A stretch of 64,000 nucleotides of DNA from Chiridota heheva (taxonomy: Eukaryota > Echinodermata > Holothuroidea > Apodida > Chiridotidae): contig JAIGNY010000411.1 of assembly GCA_020152595.1 (NCBI GenBank), positions 461,501 to 525,500 of the forward strand. The letters run 5' to 3'. How positions within the stretch are numbered: position 1 is the stretch's first letter; the number at the start of each line of letters is the position of its first letter. The translations under genes and the position numbers were made by a program. The notes below the pieces were generated by a model. The model ran no database searches. It had not been told where the DNA came from and saw only the letters and a list, made by a program, of their open reading frames with translations. This document shows positions 27,537 through 36,022 of the stretch, one piece after another.

Positions 27537-30500
27537 CAACGGTCATGGCCATCTCTATATAACCTATATATATATATATACAGCAATGGTCATGGCCATC
27601 TCTATATAACCTATATATATATATATACAGCAATGGTCATGGCCATCTCTATATAACTATATATATATATATATATATACAGCAACAGTCATGGCCATCT
27701 CTATAACCTATATATATATATATATATATATACAGCAATGGTCATGGCCATCTCTATATAACTATATATATATATATATATACAGCAATGTCATGGCCAT
27801 CTCTATATAACCTATATATATATATACAGCAACGGTCATGGCCATCTCTATAACCTATATATATATATATATATATATACAGCAACAGTCATGGCCATCT
27901 CTATATAACCTATATATATATATATACAGCAACGGTCATGGCCATCTCTATATAACCTATATATATATATATATATATACAGCAACAGTCATGGCCATCT
28001 CTATAACCTATATATATATATATATATATATACAGCAACGGTCATGGCCATCTCTATAATATAACCTATATATATATATATATATATATACAGCTGTTGA
28101 GAATTTGAGGGATATGAAATACCCAATCTACGAAGTTAAAGGATTTTTAACATGGGGCAAAATTTGGGATGAATGAAACAATAAGGTCAGGCCTGGAGAA
28201 AATGCACGGTTTGGCAATTAAGCTGTCGTGAATTAGATGATTGGCAGCTTTGTCAACCAATCACTGCAGGAATTTACCTAGCAACAATATCTGTGTAACT
28301 AAGTGGGGCAAACATTCTACTCGGTACTGGTACAGTATAACTAGCTACCGGTGCGCGCTCATGTAGTCAATGCACTTTACTTTCCAAACAAATTTCTCTT
28401 CACACAGACCGAGTGACAGCAAAATGGTGAACAAAAATTGCGCTTATGGGCCGCTGGCTTTGTAAATCTGATTGCTGTTACCTATAACACTTATTAGCAA
28501 TCTGAATTTTGTTTATCCCTTTTGCTCAAAACTCTAATGATTTGGAGAAGTGCCATAAATAGGTTAAAGCTTGCGGCAGGCCTCGCGAACATCTAAATGT
28601 CAAGGATTGTTTGCCCCACCTAGTTACTGTCTTGCTATGGTGGGTGTGGCTTATTTTGTAGCTCAGAGACTTTAATTATAACCACGGGAAGAATTGTTTT
28701 TAATTTTTTTTTAATTTACAATTTGTTATCTTTTAAAAAATTCTATTTCTTGAGTAAGCAATATTATATGTGGTAAAAAGTTAAAAGTTTGGCCACAATG
28801 TTTGGGGTTCATTGCTCTAAGAACATCCCATTATGTAATTCGATGAATAGTATATTAAATTGCCAAAGAGGGAACGTGTAGTAGTAAAGTGTGAGCATGT
28901 AAAGATGTATTTACTACATTAATATTATTTCTGTTGCAATTTTTTGTGGGAAGATTTTTGACACCTTTATTTAGAACTGTGGGAAATTTTATAATTAATT
29001 CCAACTCTGCAACAGGCAATTAAAATTGTTTATGTAATTCTTTGAAATTCCTTGATTTCAAGAAATTGAAAATTATATAACACACACTAAACAATCGTAA
29101 AAGCTTTTATGCATTAATTTCATTTTAATGTTGTGAACTGCACATGTATAATGATAAAATATCTGAATATTTTAAAGAACTTTATTTTATTTTTTTCTTC
29201 AGGGAAAGGCTGATAATTTTTATACCGCCAAACAGTTGCTTCCTGATAACTTTGTCGAAGCATGCCTTGAGAGTAAGATGCCAGTCACACTAAGGATGCA
29301 AGAGGTATGAGAAATTGATACACATTTTTAAACTTTAGGTAGACCATCTCTTTCTTATCACATGTTATGGAAAGATTCATGGACATGGCATGCAAGTGGC
29401 AAAATTCAGGTTTGCATCCCAAGAAGGAAGTCCATAGAGGGCCAGAAGGAATTCCTTGCCATTTTGGCAATACAAGTATTGTAATCTAGACAAGGTTGCA
29501 GTGGCGGCAAGGAATTTTGATTGGGAGAAGAGAGGGAAGCTTTTTCTCTGGGGGAAAGTGGGGGGAGCAAAGATATCTCATGTGGAGGAGGAGGGGAGGG
29601 GATTGCCACGTTGATTATTAAAATTGCAAGCTTGATTATTAAATTTTAAGGTAAATTACATTAGAAATGACTTTACTTTAAACCAGGAACATCTCAACCT
29701 GCCTTCAAATGGAGCAGGGCCGGTCGAAGTAAAAGTTGTACATTTCTTTGTGTCCCAAACCACAAAACTGTATACAGTTTCACCTCTCCAAGGCTCCTTC
29801 AAGATAAGTACTACTCCCACTGGTGTTACATGGTATTTTTAGTGACACACATCTGAATATAATGGCAATCCTTTGTAATATAAGTAGTAAGCGTAATCAA
29901 TGCTGGCATTGTTTGTCTTTGCTGCTTGGGAAAGGTGAAATGAACTATGAGCATAGAATTATTTATACCTCAATGTTATGATGCAAAGTTAATCTTGTTG
30001 AATAATGTGTTAATTTGTTGCTTGAAAATTGCAGGCCAAATTTTTAGGCAGTGCCTTTACTAATGTATAAGTATATTCCTTATTGCTATTATAATAACAT
30101 ATTATATATTTTGAATCCAACAAAAGCTCATAGAAATATGAAAGGGTTCTATACCCATGTTAAATTGAGTATTGCATATATTTTCTTCACTATACTTTAT
30201 ACACATTGTTTGGTACTTCCAACCACTACGAATTATATCTATCGTGTGTACTTTTTTGCATTGCCACTGGCCTAGTTTATGAATTAAAATCTCTATTGAT
30301 TAAAAGAGTATCAAATTCTGAGCAGAGCAGTTTTTGAAGGGAAAAAAAACCACTTTTACTCTCTTGTTATCAGTGGACGATCAAAGTTTGATCAGTTTTT
30401 AATTCTGCGAAATTTTTGGTGTATGACCGGGTGAACAGCTGTTAATCTTTATGTAAATCTTTTTCTTTCCTAATTCTTAGTCACAGAAAATAATGGGAAA

Positions 30501-31011
30501 GCCTTTTCATTCCCTGTTAGAACTTGATTGGGGGCATGACAAAGACTTTGCTGCACCACTACAAGGAAATATGATAAATAGTTAAAAAAACAGGATTTAG
30601 AACAGAAAATACCAAGGTGGCTCAGTAATACATCGCAAAATTTACATAAATTATCCAAATGAGTGCTGATATTTGAAATGCTGTAAAATGGTCAATGTTT
30701 AACAAATTTTTAGAAAAATTGTTGGTACTAAAATGTTTATAATAGATCTTAAAACAATCTAGCCAATGTTTTGTCTTGTGCATCCATATGCCTTTAAAAA
30801 ATAATGTTTGCTATAATCTCGAATTCCCTCTATATCTCGGGTATTCATCGTTATTTAATTGAAAAATTGGAATGAAATAGGTTATTTCCAATGATTTAAT
30901 TGCCATTATATTTTATTTTTTATTTTTCAGGATTATGACCACAGTTACTTTTTCATTTCAAGTTTTGTTGAAGATCACATCAGGCACCATGCAAAGGTGC
31001 TCAAAGTTTAA
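6475..31011 (+). CDS. ESD: S-formylglutathione hydrolase (esterase D), nine exons, N-terminus not included
   Basis: The enzyme hydrolyses S-formylglutathione to formate and glutathione, the last step of glutathione-dependent formaldehyde detoxification, and belongs to the alpha/beta-hydrolase esterase D family. Exons are 6475-6563, 15044-15142, 16000-16124, 20310-20374, 21029-21083, 25307-25405, 26244-26308, 29203-29304 and 30931-31011. All introns have GT/AG ends and matching phases. Together they give about 259 residues, equal to the human protein from its residue about 24 to the end (282 aa total). Visible motifs are [35 protein letters not shown], the nucleophile elbow [23 protein letters not shown] (catalytic Asp) and YDHSY (catalytic His). 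One exon (26244-26308) is one base short, so the frame breaks there. The first about 23 residues are missing or lie in a poorly supported exon near 2.35 kb. Family assignment is firm; functionality is not. Confidence 0.96.
6713..7185 (+). repeat. Interspersed family D, copy 1
   Basis: gattagttcagtggtcaagc, gagatattcaagtttaaagc, gtaagtctactatggaaggt and gaatctgaggct recur in the same order at 41258-41720. No coding potential. It lies in the first ESD intron. Confidence 0.8.
7680..8045 (+). repeat. Direct duplication of about 115 bp
   Basis: Stretches 7695-7800 and 7930-8045 share accttctacc, gacgattttc, tgcatgaataatttaactt, caatgacaactcttaacttc and gactgatcg with few changes; the spacing is about 240 bases. 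No coding content. Confidence 0.8.
8046..9829. other. No gene seen in ESD intron sequence
   Basis: Unique-looking intron sequence. A small imperfect inverted repeat GTCGCTA..TAGCGAC lies at about 9155-9197. Short frames are not recognisable. Confidence 0.55.
9830..10085 (+). repeat. Polypyrimidine-rich stretch
   Basis: Nearly pure C/T on the plus strand (ccttctctccctccttccc and alike), strongest from 9955. The strand asymmetry could allow triplex formation. No gene is seen in it. Confidence 0.8.
10425..10640 (+). repeat. Interspersed family G, copy 1
   Basis: aaaaattgcactggtaaatt is followed by repeated gggaaat and caattttcgggaa phrases. A related stretch is at 52255-52470. The short internal rhythm (caatttt..ggaaat about every 25 bases) gives it a degenerate tandem look. 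Confidence 0.55.
11043..11141. other. Long GC-rich hairpin
   Basis: Left arm GATATTTA-GGGGATA-GCGAGGGTGGCC, right arm GGCCACCCTCGC-TATCCCC-TAAATATC, with small bulges. The loop at about 11072-11105 has its own GGTCTCAGACC palindrome. The surroundings are AT-rich. It could be a short foldback element; nothing shows that it is expressed. Confidence 0.8.
11741..11825 (+). repeat. AAT microsatellite with an interspersed-repeat end
   Basis: An AAT tract at about 11746-11770 is followed by atttatatagcgctaatttt and aaaagcgctttacata. This pair of GCGCT motifs after a trinucleotide run is a common short interspersed element in aquatic animal genomes; the family name is not assigned. Confidence 0.65.
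12335..12535 (+). repeat. Direct repeat pair around 12.4 kb
   Basis: tctggtctcaaatgtatttc agaccatcgattagccaa (about 12329-12367) and gctggtctctaatgtattc aagaccacctattagccaa (about 12493-12532) are near copies, about 165 bp apart. Confidence 0.65.
12565..12820. repeat. 28-bp minisatellite, about nine copies
   Basis: Unit core TAAATGTAGTTTATTGTAG followed by TGCTACAGG, with g/c variants (gcgctacagg, tgctacatg). It lies in the first ESD intron. Confidence 0.93.
13480..14215 (+). repeat. Interspersed family A, copy 1
   Basis: It has two internal subunits about 285 bp apart, marked by tgtggtacacagat..tggtctgta..atg and gggcgggctt/ggcggggctt. It ends in atcggaaccacaaaacc. The same pattern is at 21.2-22.3 kb and, inverted, at 56.0-57.0 kb. 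Probably a non-autonomous DNA element. Confidence 0.75.
14215..14565 (+). mobile_element. SINE-like insertion between duplicated repeat ends
   Basis: It contains GCATTGTGTCC..GCAAGACACTTTACTTGCTC, a motif repeated twice here (14216-14280 and 14366-14430), and GTTCAATTCCCGTC, a B-box-like element. It separates two copies of the end of repeat family A (14034-14215 and 14575-14765). Confidence 0.5.
14575..14765 (+). repeat. Family A terminal part, second copy downstream of copy 1
   Basis: It duplicates 14034-14230: ttgtcaacattttttattg, gaataaatatggaacaaat, catgacagttt and catcagaaccacaaaacc occur in the same order. It suggests a local duplication around the SINE-like insert. Confidence 0.75.
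15044..15142 (+). CDS. ESD: ESD exon, LTCTEQNF segment
   Basis: Acceptor ttctttag ends at 15043 and the donor GTAAGT starts at 15143. It encodes [20 protein letters not shown] followed by [13 protein letters not shown]. The split Gly codon joins the LSG|LTCTEQ motif of the family, which holds part of the oxyanion and active-site region. Phase 1 in, phase 1 out. Confidence 0.96.
15472..15835 (+). repeat. Interspersed family C, copy 2
   Basis: aaggaatattcccatggttt starts it, followed by tggtacaaaaatcaggttga, cccaattgcattttaaagtt, aacgttaattggttgtttct and ggcaatgtatataaatacct. It matches 23216-23560 almost throughout. It lies in an ESD intron. Confidence 0.8.
16000..16124 (+). CDS. ESD: ESD exon, GFYVDAT and TNYRMYSYI motifs
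   Basis: Acceptor ttgcatag ends at 15999 and the donor GTAGGT starts at 16125. It encodes the [10 protein letters not shown] segment, then [17 protein letters not shown] and [13 protein letters not shown]. These are the most conserved stretches of esterase D proteins. It starts by completing an Arg codon and ends in phase 0. Confidence 0.97.
16125..17519. other. ESD intron; repeat tail near 16.5 kb, nothing coding
   Basis: 16455-16522 ends in ccattaagc..tcatcaaacagacaaacaaac, like the 3-prime tail of a retroposon. Related phrases are near 10110-10165 and 20680-20725. The rest is AT-rich. Confidence 0.5.
17520..19630. repeat. 31-bp minisatellite, 2.1 kb, with variant units
   Basis: Unit core TTTGATATAATTTAGATATT followed by CAGAACAGTG. 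Three variants are visible: AACAGTGTTTTG, GAGCAGTGTTTTG and the shorter AACAAGTGTTG. From 18480 to 18900 the short and long types mostly alternate, a dimer-like order. It fills the intron before the exon at 20310. Confidence 0.95.
19720..19915. repeat. TTTA, then TA/CA microsatellite region
   Basis: tttatttatttatttattta at about 19723-19745, then from 19815 a mixed acatacacata tract. The reading frame over it is a by-product. Confidence 0.85.
20310..20374 (+). CDS. ESD: ESD exon ending within the catalytic Ser codon
   Basis: Acceptor ttctttcag ends at 20309 and the donor GTAAGA starts at 20375. It encodes [21 protein letters not shown] and then AG, the first two bases of the nucleophilic Ser codon of the GHSMGG elbow. 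The 31-bp minisatellite fills much of the upstream intron. Confidence 0.96.
21029..21083 (+). CDS. ESD: ESD exon, nucleophile elbow
   Basis: Acceptor ctttgcag ends at 21028 and the donor GTAAGA starts at 21084. The first base T completes the Ser codon AG|T, followed by [18 protein letters not shown]. This is the 55-base exon that closes the catalytic elbow. Ends in phase 0. Confidence 0.96.
21198..22310 (+). repeat. Interspersed family A, copy 2, with imperfect terminal inverted repeats
   Basis: The start GTTTTGGTTCCGATGCG and the reverse complement of the end (GTTTTGAGGTTCTGATGCG) match, which gives TIRs of about 17-19 bases. Inside are a GTATGTAT tract (21258-21298) and three subunits of about 300 bp carrying the tggtacacaga and gggcggggctt marks. 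It lies in an ESD intron. Confidence 0.75.
23216..23660 (+). repeat. Interspersed family C, copy 3
   Basis: Same landmarks as 15472-15835 in the same order. The catgggaatattcc minisatellite begins just after it. Its unit resembles the family C end (aggaatattcccatgg), so the array may have grown from that end. Confidence 0.8.
23690..24290. repeat. 22-bp minisatellite, aggaatattcctttaaaaacat type
   Basis: Unit core CATGGGAATATTCCTTTAAA with many single-base and length variants, about 25 copies. GGAATATTCC is itself a palindrome. It starts right after family C copy 3, in the ESD intron. Confidence 0.93.
24297..25187. mobile_element. Possible non-autonomous element with 15-bp inverted ends
   Basis: ACCGGGTACCTGACC at about 24299-24313 and its exact reverse complement GGTCAGGTACCCGGT at about 25172-25186 face each other across 860 bp. 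The space between has no recognisable gene. Target duplication is not clear, and a neighbouring gatacccgg phrase at 25152 complicates the right end. Confidence 0.5.
25307..25405 (+). CDS. ESD: ESD exon, [17 protein letters not shown]
   Basis: Acceptor tgtttag ends at 25306 and the donor GTAAGA starts at 25406. It has 33 whole codons: [17 protein letters not shown], then [14 protein letters not shown]. Phase 0 on both sides. The family pattern is unbroken. Confidence 0.96.
25505..25845 (+). mobile_element. Second tRNA-derived SINE family, copy 1
   Basis: The head TAGCTCAATTGGTAGAGCG (about 25516-25534) looks like a tRNA A box. The body with GAGAGAAGTGGCATTGGTTG and CACCGTCCTTCAGTGGGGA recurs at 58.6 kb. 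It lies in the ESD intron between the exons ending at 25405 and starting at 26244. Confidence 0.7.
26244..26308 (+). CDS. ESD: ESD exon with a one-base deletion (frame break)
   Basis: Acceptor atttgtag ends at 26243 and the donor GTATGTG starts at 26309. The first frame reads [15 protein letters not shown]. The conserved ILIDQ end is read one base earlier (TTT GAA ATT CTT ATT GAT CAG, 26288-26308). The exon is 65 bases where 66 are expected. The next exon is in phase with the ILIDQ frame, so a single missing base around 26286-26293 explains everything. Without it, translation meets a stop in the next exon (TAA in the shifted frame). This could be an assembly error, an allele or a true lesion. 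Confidence 0.9.
26440..26545. repeat. TATG/TA microsatellite
   Basis: A tatg tetranucleotide run (26448-26480) passes into (TA)n up to 26522. Directly after the frame-broken ESD exon. Its reading frames are not genes. Confidence 0.92.
26701..28095. repeat. Composite array: constant 31-bp block plus variable (TA)n, about 26 units
   Basis: Each unit has CAGCAATGGTCATGGCCATC then TCTATATAACC, followed by a TA run of changing length. The constant block holds the palindrome ATGGCCAT. Variants CAGCAACAGTCATGG and CAGCAACGGTCATGG collect in the second half. It lies in the ESD intron 26309-29202. Confidence 0.95.
28232..28668 (+). repeat. MITE-like family B, copy 1
   Basis: The left part has GTAACTAAGTGGGGCAAAC and the right part has its inverted match GTTTGCCCCACCTAGTTAC, next to TAGCAACA / TTGCTATGGTGGG. 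Internal landmarks are ctcatgtagtcaatgca, gagaagtgccataaat and cgaacatctaaatgtcaa. It lies in the last large ESD intron. Confidence 0.8.
29203..29304 (+). CDS. ESD: ESD exon with catalytic Asp region
   Basis: Acceptor ttcttcag ends at 29202 and the donor GTATGA starts at 29305. It has 34 whole codons, starting [17 protein letters not shown] and ending PVTLRMQE. The Asp of G-K-A-D aligns with the catalytic Asp of human ESD (residue 226). Phase 0 on both sides. Confidence 0.96.
29659..30060 (+). repeat. Interspersed family E, copy 1
   Basis: caggaacatctcaacctgcc, actgtatacagtttcacctc, cactggtgttacatggtatt and gcaggccaaatttttaggca mark it. It is the empty-site partner for the 39.6 kb palindromic insertion. 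It lies in the last ESD intron. Confidence 0.8.
30440..30710 (+). repeat. Interspersed family F, copy 1
   Basis: cagctgttaatctttatgta, gggggcatgacaaag, aataccaaggtggc, aatacatcgcaaaatttaca and gctgtaaaatggtcaat recur at 41940-42240 and in part at 58180-58330. Just upstream of the last ESD exon. Confidence 0.7.
30931..31011 (+). CDS. ESD: ESD last coding exon with catalytic His and stop
   Basis: Acceptor tatttttcag ends at 30930. It encodes [20 protein letters not shown], then AKVLKV and TAA at 31009-31011. The His of YDHSY is the third catalytic residue. The ending HIRHHAK.L matches the usual C-terminus, so the gene is complete at this end. Confidence 0.97.
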   Translation, partial: DYDHSYFFISSFVEDHIRHHAKVLKV

Positions 31012-31380
31012 ATCATCATCCGACAGCCAAAGATGACATGGATTTGGGACGATAAATTTTGGAAGAGTGTTAGAGCCATTGGAAGAGATCAAATCCCTCA
31101 AAAGTGTCTTAAAAACTGACCATTCTGTTTGCAAACCAGTCGAGTTGGTTTTGCATGTTATATACGCTTAGAAGTTCAGAAAGTTGTTGCTGAATAATTT
31201 TTAATGAATTTTACTAAGAGGCAGGGCTGTAAGTCCTGGTGACTTTTTCCCCATTTGTCTGGCAGAATTTCAAACAATTATATGCTTTTTAAAAATGTTG
31301 TCCTTCACATTGTGTAAGAAAAGTGAGGCCCCAGGTCTCCCCCTACCCCACTTTGGGAAGGAGATCGAATATTCCTATGA

Positions 31381-31497
31381 GAGTGCTGCTTTGCTCCCGT
31401 GAGTGCTTTTCCCCATTAGAGTGTTTTTTCCCATTAGAGTGCTTTTCCCCATTAGAGTGCTTTTTCCCATTAGAGTGCTTTTCCCCATTAGAGTGCT
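31381..31497. repeat. Short outlier of the GAGAGTGCT minisatellite
   Basis: Five or so units of attagagtgctttttccc type. The same unit forms the large array at 33.2-35.0 kb; the two are separated by 1.7 kb that includes the dead LINE. Confidence 0.85.
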
Positions 31498-31969
31498 AGT
31501 AAAAGGGAAATAATAACTTTGAAAACAAATTTATACTAAGGTTCGCTGTCTATTATAGAACCCATTTGTTATTATTTGCATAGATTTGAAGGATTTTATG
31601 AGTTCCAAATGCAGCAGATCTCTTTTGGCCTAAATCTGTGTTAAGTAAAAGAACACAAAATAAGTAAAAGAACACAAAATGTAAGAAAACATCTTGAAAG
31701 TGTAGCTAAACAGGAAATATTATTTTTATTTCTGGTTTGTGAAGGTTACAGAAAAGTATGAGAAATTGATTTTTTTTTGTTTTAAAGTTATGTGAATATT
31801 TTTACAATGATCTGGATAAACTGTCAAAGATTTTGTCATACTAATTCATTTAGTTTCGGAGATATTTAGACCTTTTTCAGGCCTCTTCACTTCAATAATG
31901 ATTTCATTGGTGTGTTCTACACTAGCTCTTACCATATCTACCTGGTGGAAGTAATACATCATATGTAGT

Positions 31970-32480
31970 AGGTTAGTTGAAGCCTTCAACAAACTAAGAC
32001 AAATCTGGAAGTGCAGTCAGTGCAGCAGAAAAACTAAGATAAGAATCTTCAAGTCCAACATTATTGCCATACTACTCTACGGCTGCAAAACATGGATAAA
32101 TGACCAAAAGTGATGAAAACAGGTTGGAAATATTCTACACAAGTGCCTCAGTAGAATATTTAGCATTCACTGGCCAATGATTGTCCAATGATGAAATAAG
32201 ATAGCAGGTAGGAACAGAGGCCCTCGTCAATAAAGTAAGAAGGAGGAGATGGAGATGGCTTGATCTCATGATGAGGATGAACTCAGATGAAATTGCCAGC
32301 ACAGCACTGATCTGGACGCCAGATGGGAAAATGAGTGTGGGTAGACAGAAAGAGACATGGAGAAGAACTGCAGAGATGGAAAAAAAGGAATTGGGCTTCA
32401 ATTCGTGGATGGAAGCTAGACAAGTGGCTGCCGACAGAGTGAAATGGAGAACCAATGTTTTCTGGCCCTAACCCCCTTGA
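31970..32480 (+). mobile_element. Degraded C-terminal end of a non-LTR retrotransposon (LINE) polyprotein
   Basis: Plus-strand reading gives AFNKLRQIW, KTKIRIFKSNIIAILLYGCK and TW in one frame. After breaks come VRRRRWRWL and a segment with WTPDGKMSVGRQKETWRRTA. The ILLYGC-TW and WTP.GK..GR.KETWRRT motifs are typical of the region after the reverse transcriptase domain in invertebrate LINEs. Stops and frameshifts show it is dead. It lies just downstream of the ESD stop codon, same strand. Confidence 0.8.
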
Positions 32481-33245
32481 GGGGAGAAGGAATAATGTCA
32501 AGTAGGATAGTAACAGTAGAGTTAAGAAATGGGATGGTCCTCCCCCTTACTGTTGTTTTGAATGACAGAAGTGTGCCTTGGAGGTCACCTGCCCCTTCCC
32601 CTGGATGCCACCCATTAGAAGGGTGTACCCATAAAGTGTAATGAAAGGTCTGATAAATTTCTGCTACACAGAGCGATCATTCCGGTAGCAGGGAGTTGCT
32701 ATTTTAAAATGTCAGCTCCTTGCTGGGTGCACCCTAGATTTCCAGATTAAATTGAAATTCAGATTAAATTGAATTTTCAGATTAAATTGAGTCGCGACCA
32801 ACTTTTTTTTCAGTTTTGGATTTTTTTTTCTCCATGAGGCACATGAATAAGAGAAGATATGAGTTAATCATTTACCAAATTTTTATGGTTTAAAATCATA
32901 ATCATAATAATAATTATGATTTTGTGTTATTTTGCTAGTGTGATCAAACAGTAGTGCCGGAAGTTGCCATGTTTATGCTGACAGCTGGCTGCCCTCTAGA
33001 ATTTCAGATAGTTTTGGAATATCATTTTACAAGACTGGTAGTAACTACTAAATAATTGCTGAGTATATTTGCTTTGTAATTTTGCATTTTTACTTTAATC
33101 ATGAAATGAATCTTTTAATAAATGCAGTTGTCATAAAAGTGAACCAAAGTTGTTTTGTGGTTTTCATGGTAGCTGAAGCAGGAAAACTTTGAAATATGGT
33201 GACCCTCATAATCTTTTTTTTCTTTTCTGGTTTAGATGTAACTAC

Positions 33246-35050
33246 AATGGGGGTGCTATGCCTCCCCATGAAAGCATTGCCACAATGAGAGTGCTTTGTA
33301 CCCCATGAGAGTGCCTTGCCCGTATGAAAGGGCTGATTTGTCCCCCATGAGAATGCTTTTGCCCCCTTGAAATGATTTGCCCCATGCTCCCCCATGAGAA
33401 TGCTTTTGCCCCCATGAAAGTGATTTGCCCCATGAGAGTGCTTTTCTCCATAAGAGTACTTTGCCCCATGAGAGTGCTGCTTTGCCCCCATAAGAGTGCT
33501 GCTTTTCCCCCATAAGAGTGCTGCTTTGCCCCCATAAGAGTGCTGCTTTGCCCCCATAAGAGTGCTGCTTTGCCCCCATAAGAGTGCTGCTTTGCCCCCA
33601 TAAGAGTGCTGCTTTGCCGCCATAAGAGTGCTGCTTTGTCCCCATGAGAGTGCTGCTTTGTCCCCATGAGAATACTGCTTTGCCCCCACGAAAGTACTGC
33701 TTTGCCCCCACGAAAGTACTGCTTTGCCCCTAGGTGCTACTTTTCCCTATGAGAGTGTTTTTACCCATGAGTGCTGCTTTGCCCCATGAGAGTGCTTTGT
33801 CCAACATGAGAGTGCTTTGCACCAATGATATGCTTTGCCCCCATTAGAGTGCTGCTTTGCCCCCATTAGAGTGCTGCTTCATCCCCATGAGAGTGCTGCT
33901 TTGTCCCCATGAGAGTGCTGCTTTGTCCCCATGAGAGTGCTGCTTTGCCCCCATGAGAGTGCTGCTTTGTCCCCCATGAGTGCTGCTTTGTCCCCCATGA
34001 GTGCTGCTTTGTCCCCATGAGAATGCAGCTTAGTCCCCCATGAGAATGCAGCTTAGTCCCCTATGAGAGTGCAGCTTTGTCCCACATGAGTGCTGCTTTT
34101 GCCGCATGAAGCTGCTGCTTTGTCCCCATTAGAGTGCTGTTTTGTCCCCACTGAGAGTGCTGCTTAATCCCCATGAGAGTGCTTTTCCCCCATGAGAGTG
34201 CTTTTCCCCCGTGAGAGTGCTACTTTATCCCCCATGAGAGTGCTGCTTTGTCCCCAATGAGAGTGCTGCTTTGTCCCTATGAGAATGCAGCTTAGTCCCC
34301 CATGTCCCCAGTGAGAGTGCTGCTTTATCCCAATGAGTGTTTTTTTCCCATGAGAGTGCTTTTCCCCCATGAGAGTGCTACTTTATCTCCCATGAGTGCT
34401 GCTTTGTCCCCATGAGAATGCAGCTTAGTCCCCCATGAGAGTGCTGCTTTGTCCCCATGAGAGTGCTGCTTTGTCCCCATGAGAGTGCTGCTTTGTCCCC
34501 ATGAGAGTGCTGCTTTGTCCCCATGAGAGTGCTGCTTTGTCCCCATGAGAGTGCTGCTTTGTCCCCATGAGAGTGCTACTTTATCCCCCATGAGTGCTTC
34601 TTTGTCCCCATGAGAATGCAGCTTAGTCCCCCATGAGAGTGCAGCTTTGTCCCACATGAGAGTGCTGCTTTTGCCGCATGAGACTGCTGCTTTGTCCCCA
34701 TTAGAGTGCTGTTTTGTCCCCAGTGAGAGTGCTGCTTTTTTCCCATGAGAGTGTTTTTTTCTCATAAGAGTGCTTTTCCCCCATGAGAGTGCTACTTTAT
34801 CCCCCATTAGTGTTTTCCCCATGAGTGTTTTCCCCCATGAGTGCTCCTTTATCCCCCATGAGAGTGCTTTGCCCCCACGAGAGTGCTGCTTTGTCCCCAC
34901 GAGAGTGCTGCTTTATCCCCACGAGAGTGCTGCTTTATCCCCACGAGAGTGCTGCTTTATCCCCACGAGAGTGCTGCTTTATCCCCACGAGAGTCCTGCT
35001 TTATCCCCACGAGAGTACTGCTTTATCCCCATGAGTGCTGCTTTATCTCT
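33246..35050. repeat. 22-23-bp minisatellite, about 75 copies
   Basis: Unit core CCCCATGAGAGTGCTGCTTT with ataagag, acgagag and aatgcag variants grouped in blocks: CCATAAGAG at 33480-33640, CCATGAGAG in the middle and CCACGAGAG at 34870-35020. Both strands have long repeat-driven reading frames that are not genes. Confidence 0.95.
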
Positions 35051-35742
35051 ATGTGTCATATGTCCCCCATCCCAGACTGTAGATAGAATAAGTGAGCCTA
35101 AAACAACAAAGTAAAGTAAAAGGGGCACTTCATTTTTAGAAAGGGGAACTTTTCCAATAGGAACACATTCCTCCCGTACATGGAACTGACAAAAGTTGCC
35201 AGTTTCCTACTACTGGGACAGTACTTGAGGGGCACTTTTCATATTCAAAAGGTGCCCCTTTGTTTTTTTTTGGAAAAGTGGGAGGGGAACAATCCCCAGT
35301 CCACCCCCCCCCCCTCTCACCTTTCCAGTTCCTACACCTATGCCCTACAAGCAGGTTTTTCTCTCATTCACCCAAACTTTCTACTCAAGATTCGATGCAT
35401 ATGAATTTCTGATTTACAATAATAAGCAGGCTTGACTTATTAGTAGAATTTTGCTAGTCTAGTAAAATACATGCACTTGGGAAATGATTGTATCTTTATA
35501 TATAACTTTCCAGCAACTCAAAGAATTAATGGCCTCCCCACTGAAGTTGTTGGTCGTGCTGTGTCCCAGTTTGGATTACAATCAGGGGTTAAGGAAAAGT
35601 TATGCAAATGCAGAGCTGGTAAACTGATGACATCACAAATTTACCTCCTTGATTAATAACTTTTAAGGAATATTCCCCAAAATTGTATCAATATCAATAT
35701 TTTGTGACTTTTTGTGTTCCCAATCTTGCATACAGTCTTGCA

Positions 35743-35746
<4 letters not shown>

Positions 35747-35792
<46 letters not shown>

Positions 35793-36022
35793 TATATATA
35801 TATATACACATATATATACACATATATATATATATAAATACACACATATATACACATATATATATATATACACATATATATACACATATATATACATATA
35901 TATATATATATACATACACACATATATACACACACACATATGTACACACACGCATGTACACATATATGTACACACACATATGTACACATATATGTACACA
36001 CACATATATATATATATACATA
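35747..36022. repeat. TA/CA microsatellite region
   Basis: (TA)n at 35747-35783, then mixed acacatatata runs to 36022. Reading frames of Tyr/Ile/His in all frames are by-products. Confidence 0.93.

Noticed and set aside
26244-29304. Alternative splice sites that would rescue the ESD frame
   Set aside because: No AG or GT one base away keeps both the ILIDQ and GKADNF motifs; a one-base loss explains the data more simply.
33099-35114. Frames of 67-196 residues on both strands
   Set aside because: They come from the 22-23-bp GAGAGTGCT array; several frames are open on both strands and no domain is visible.
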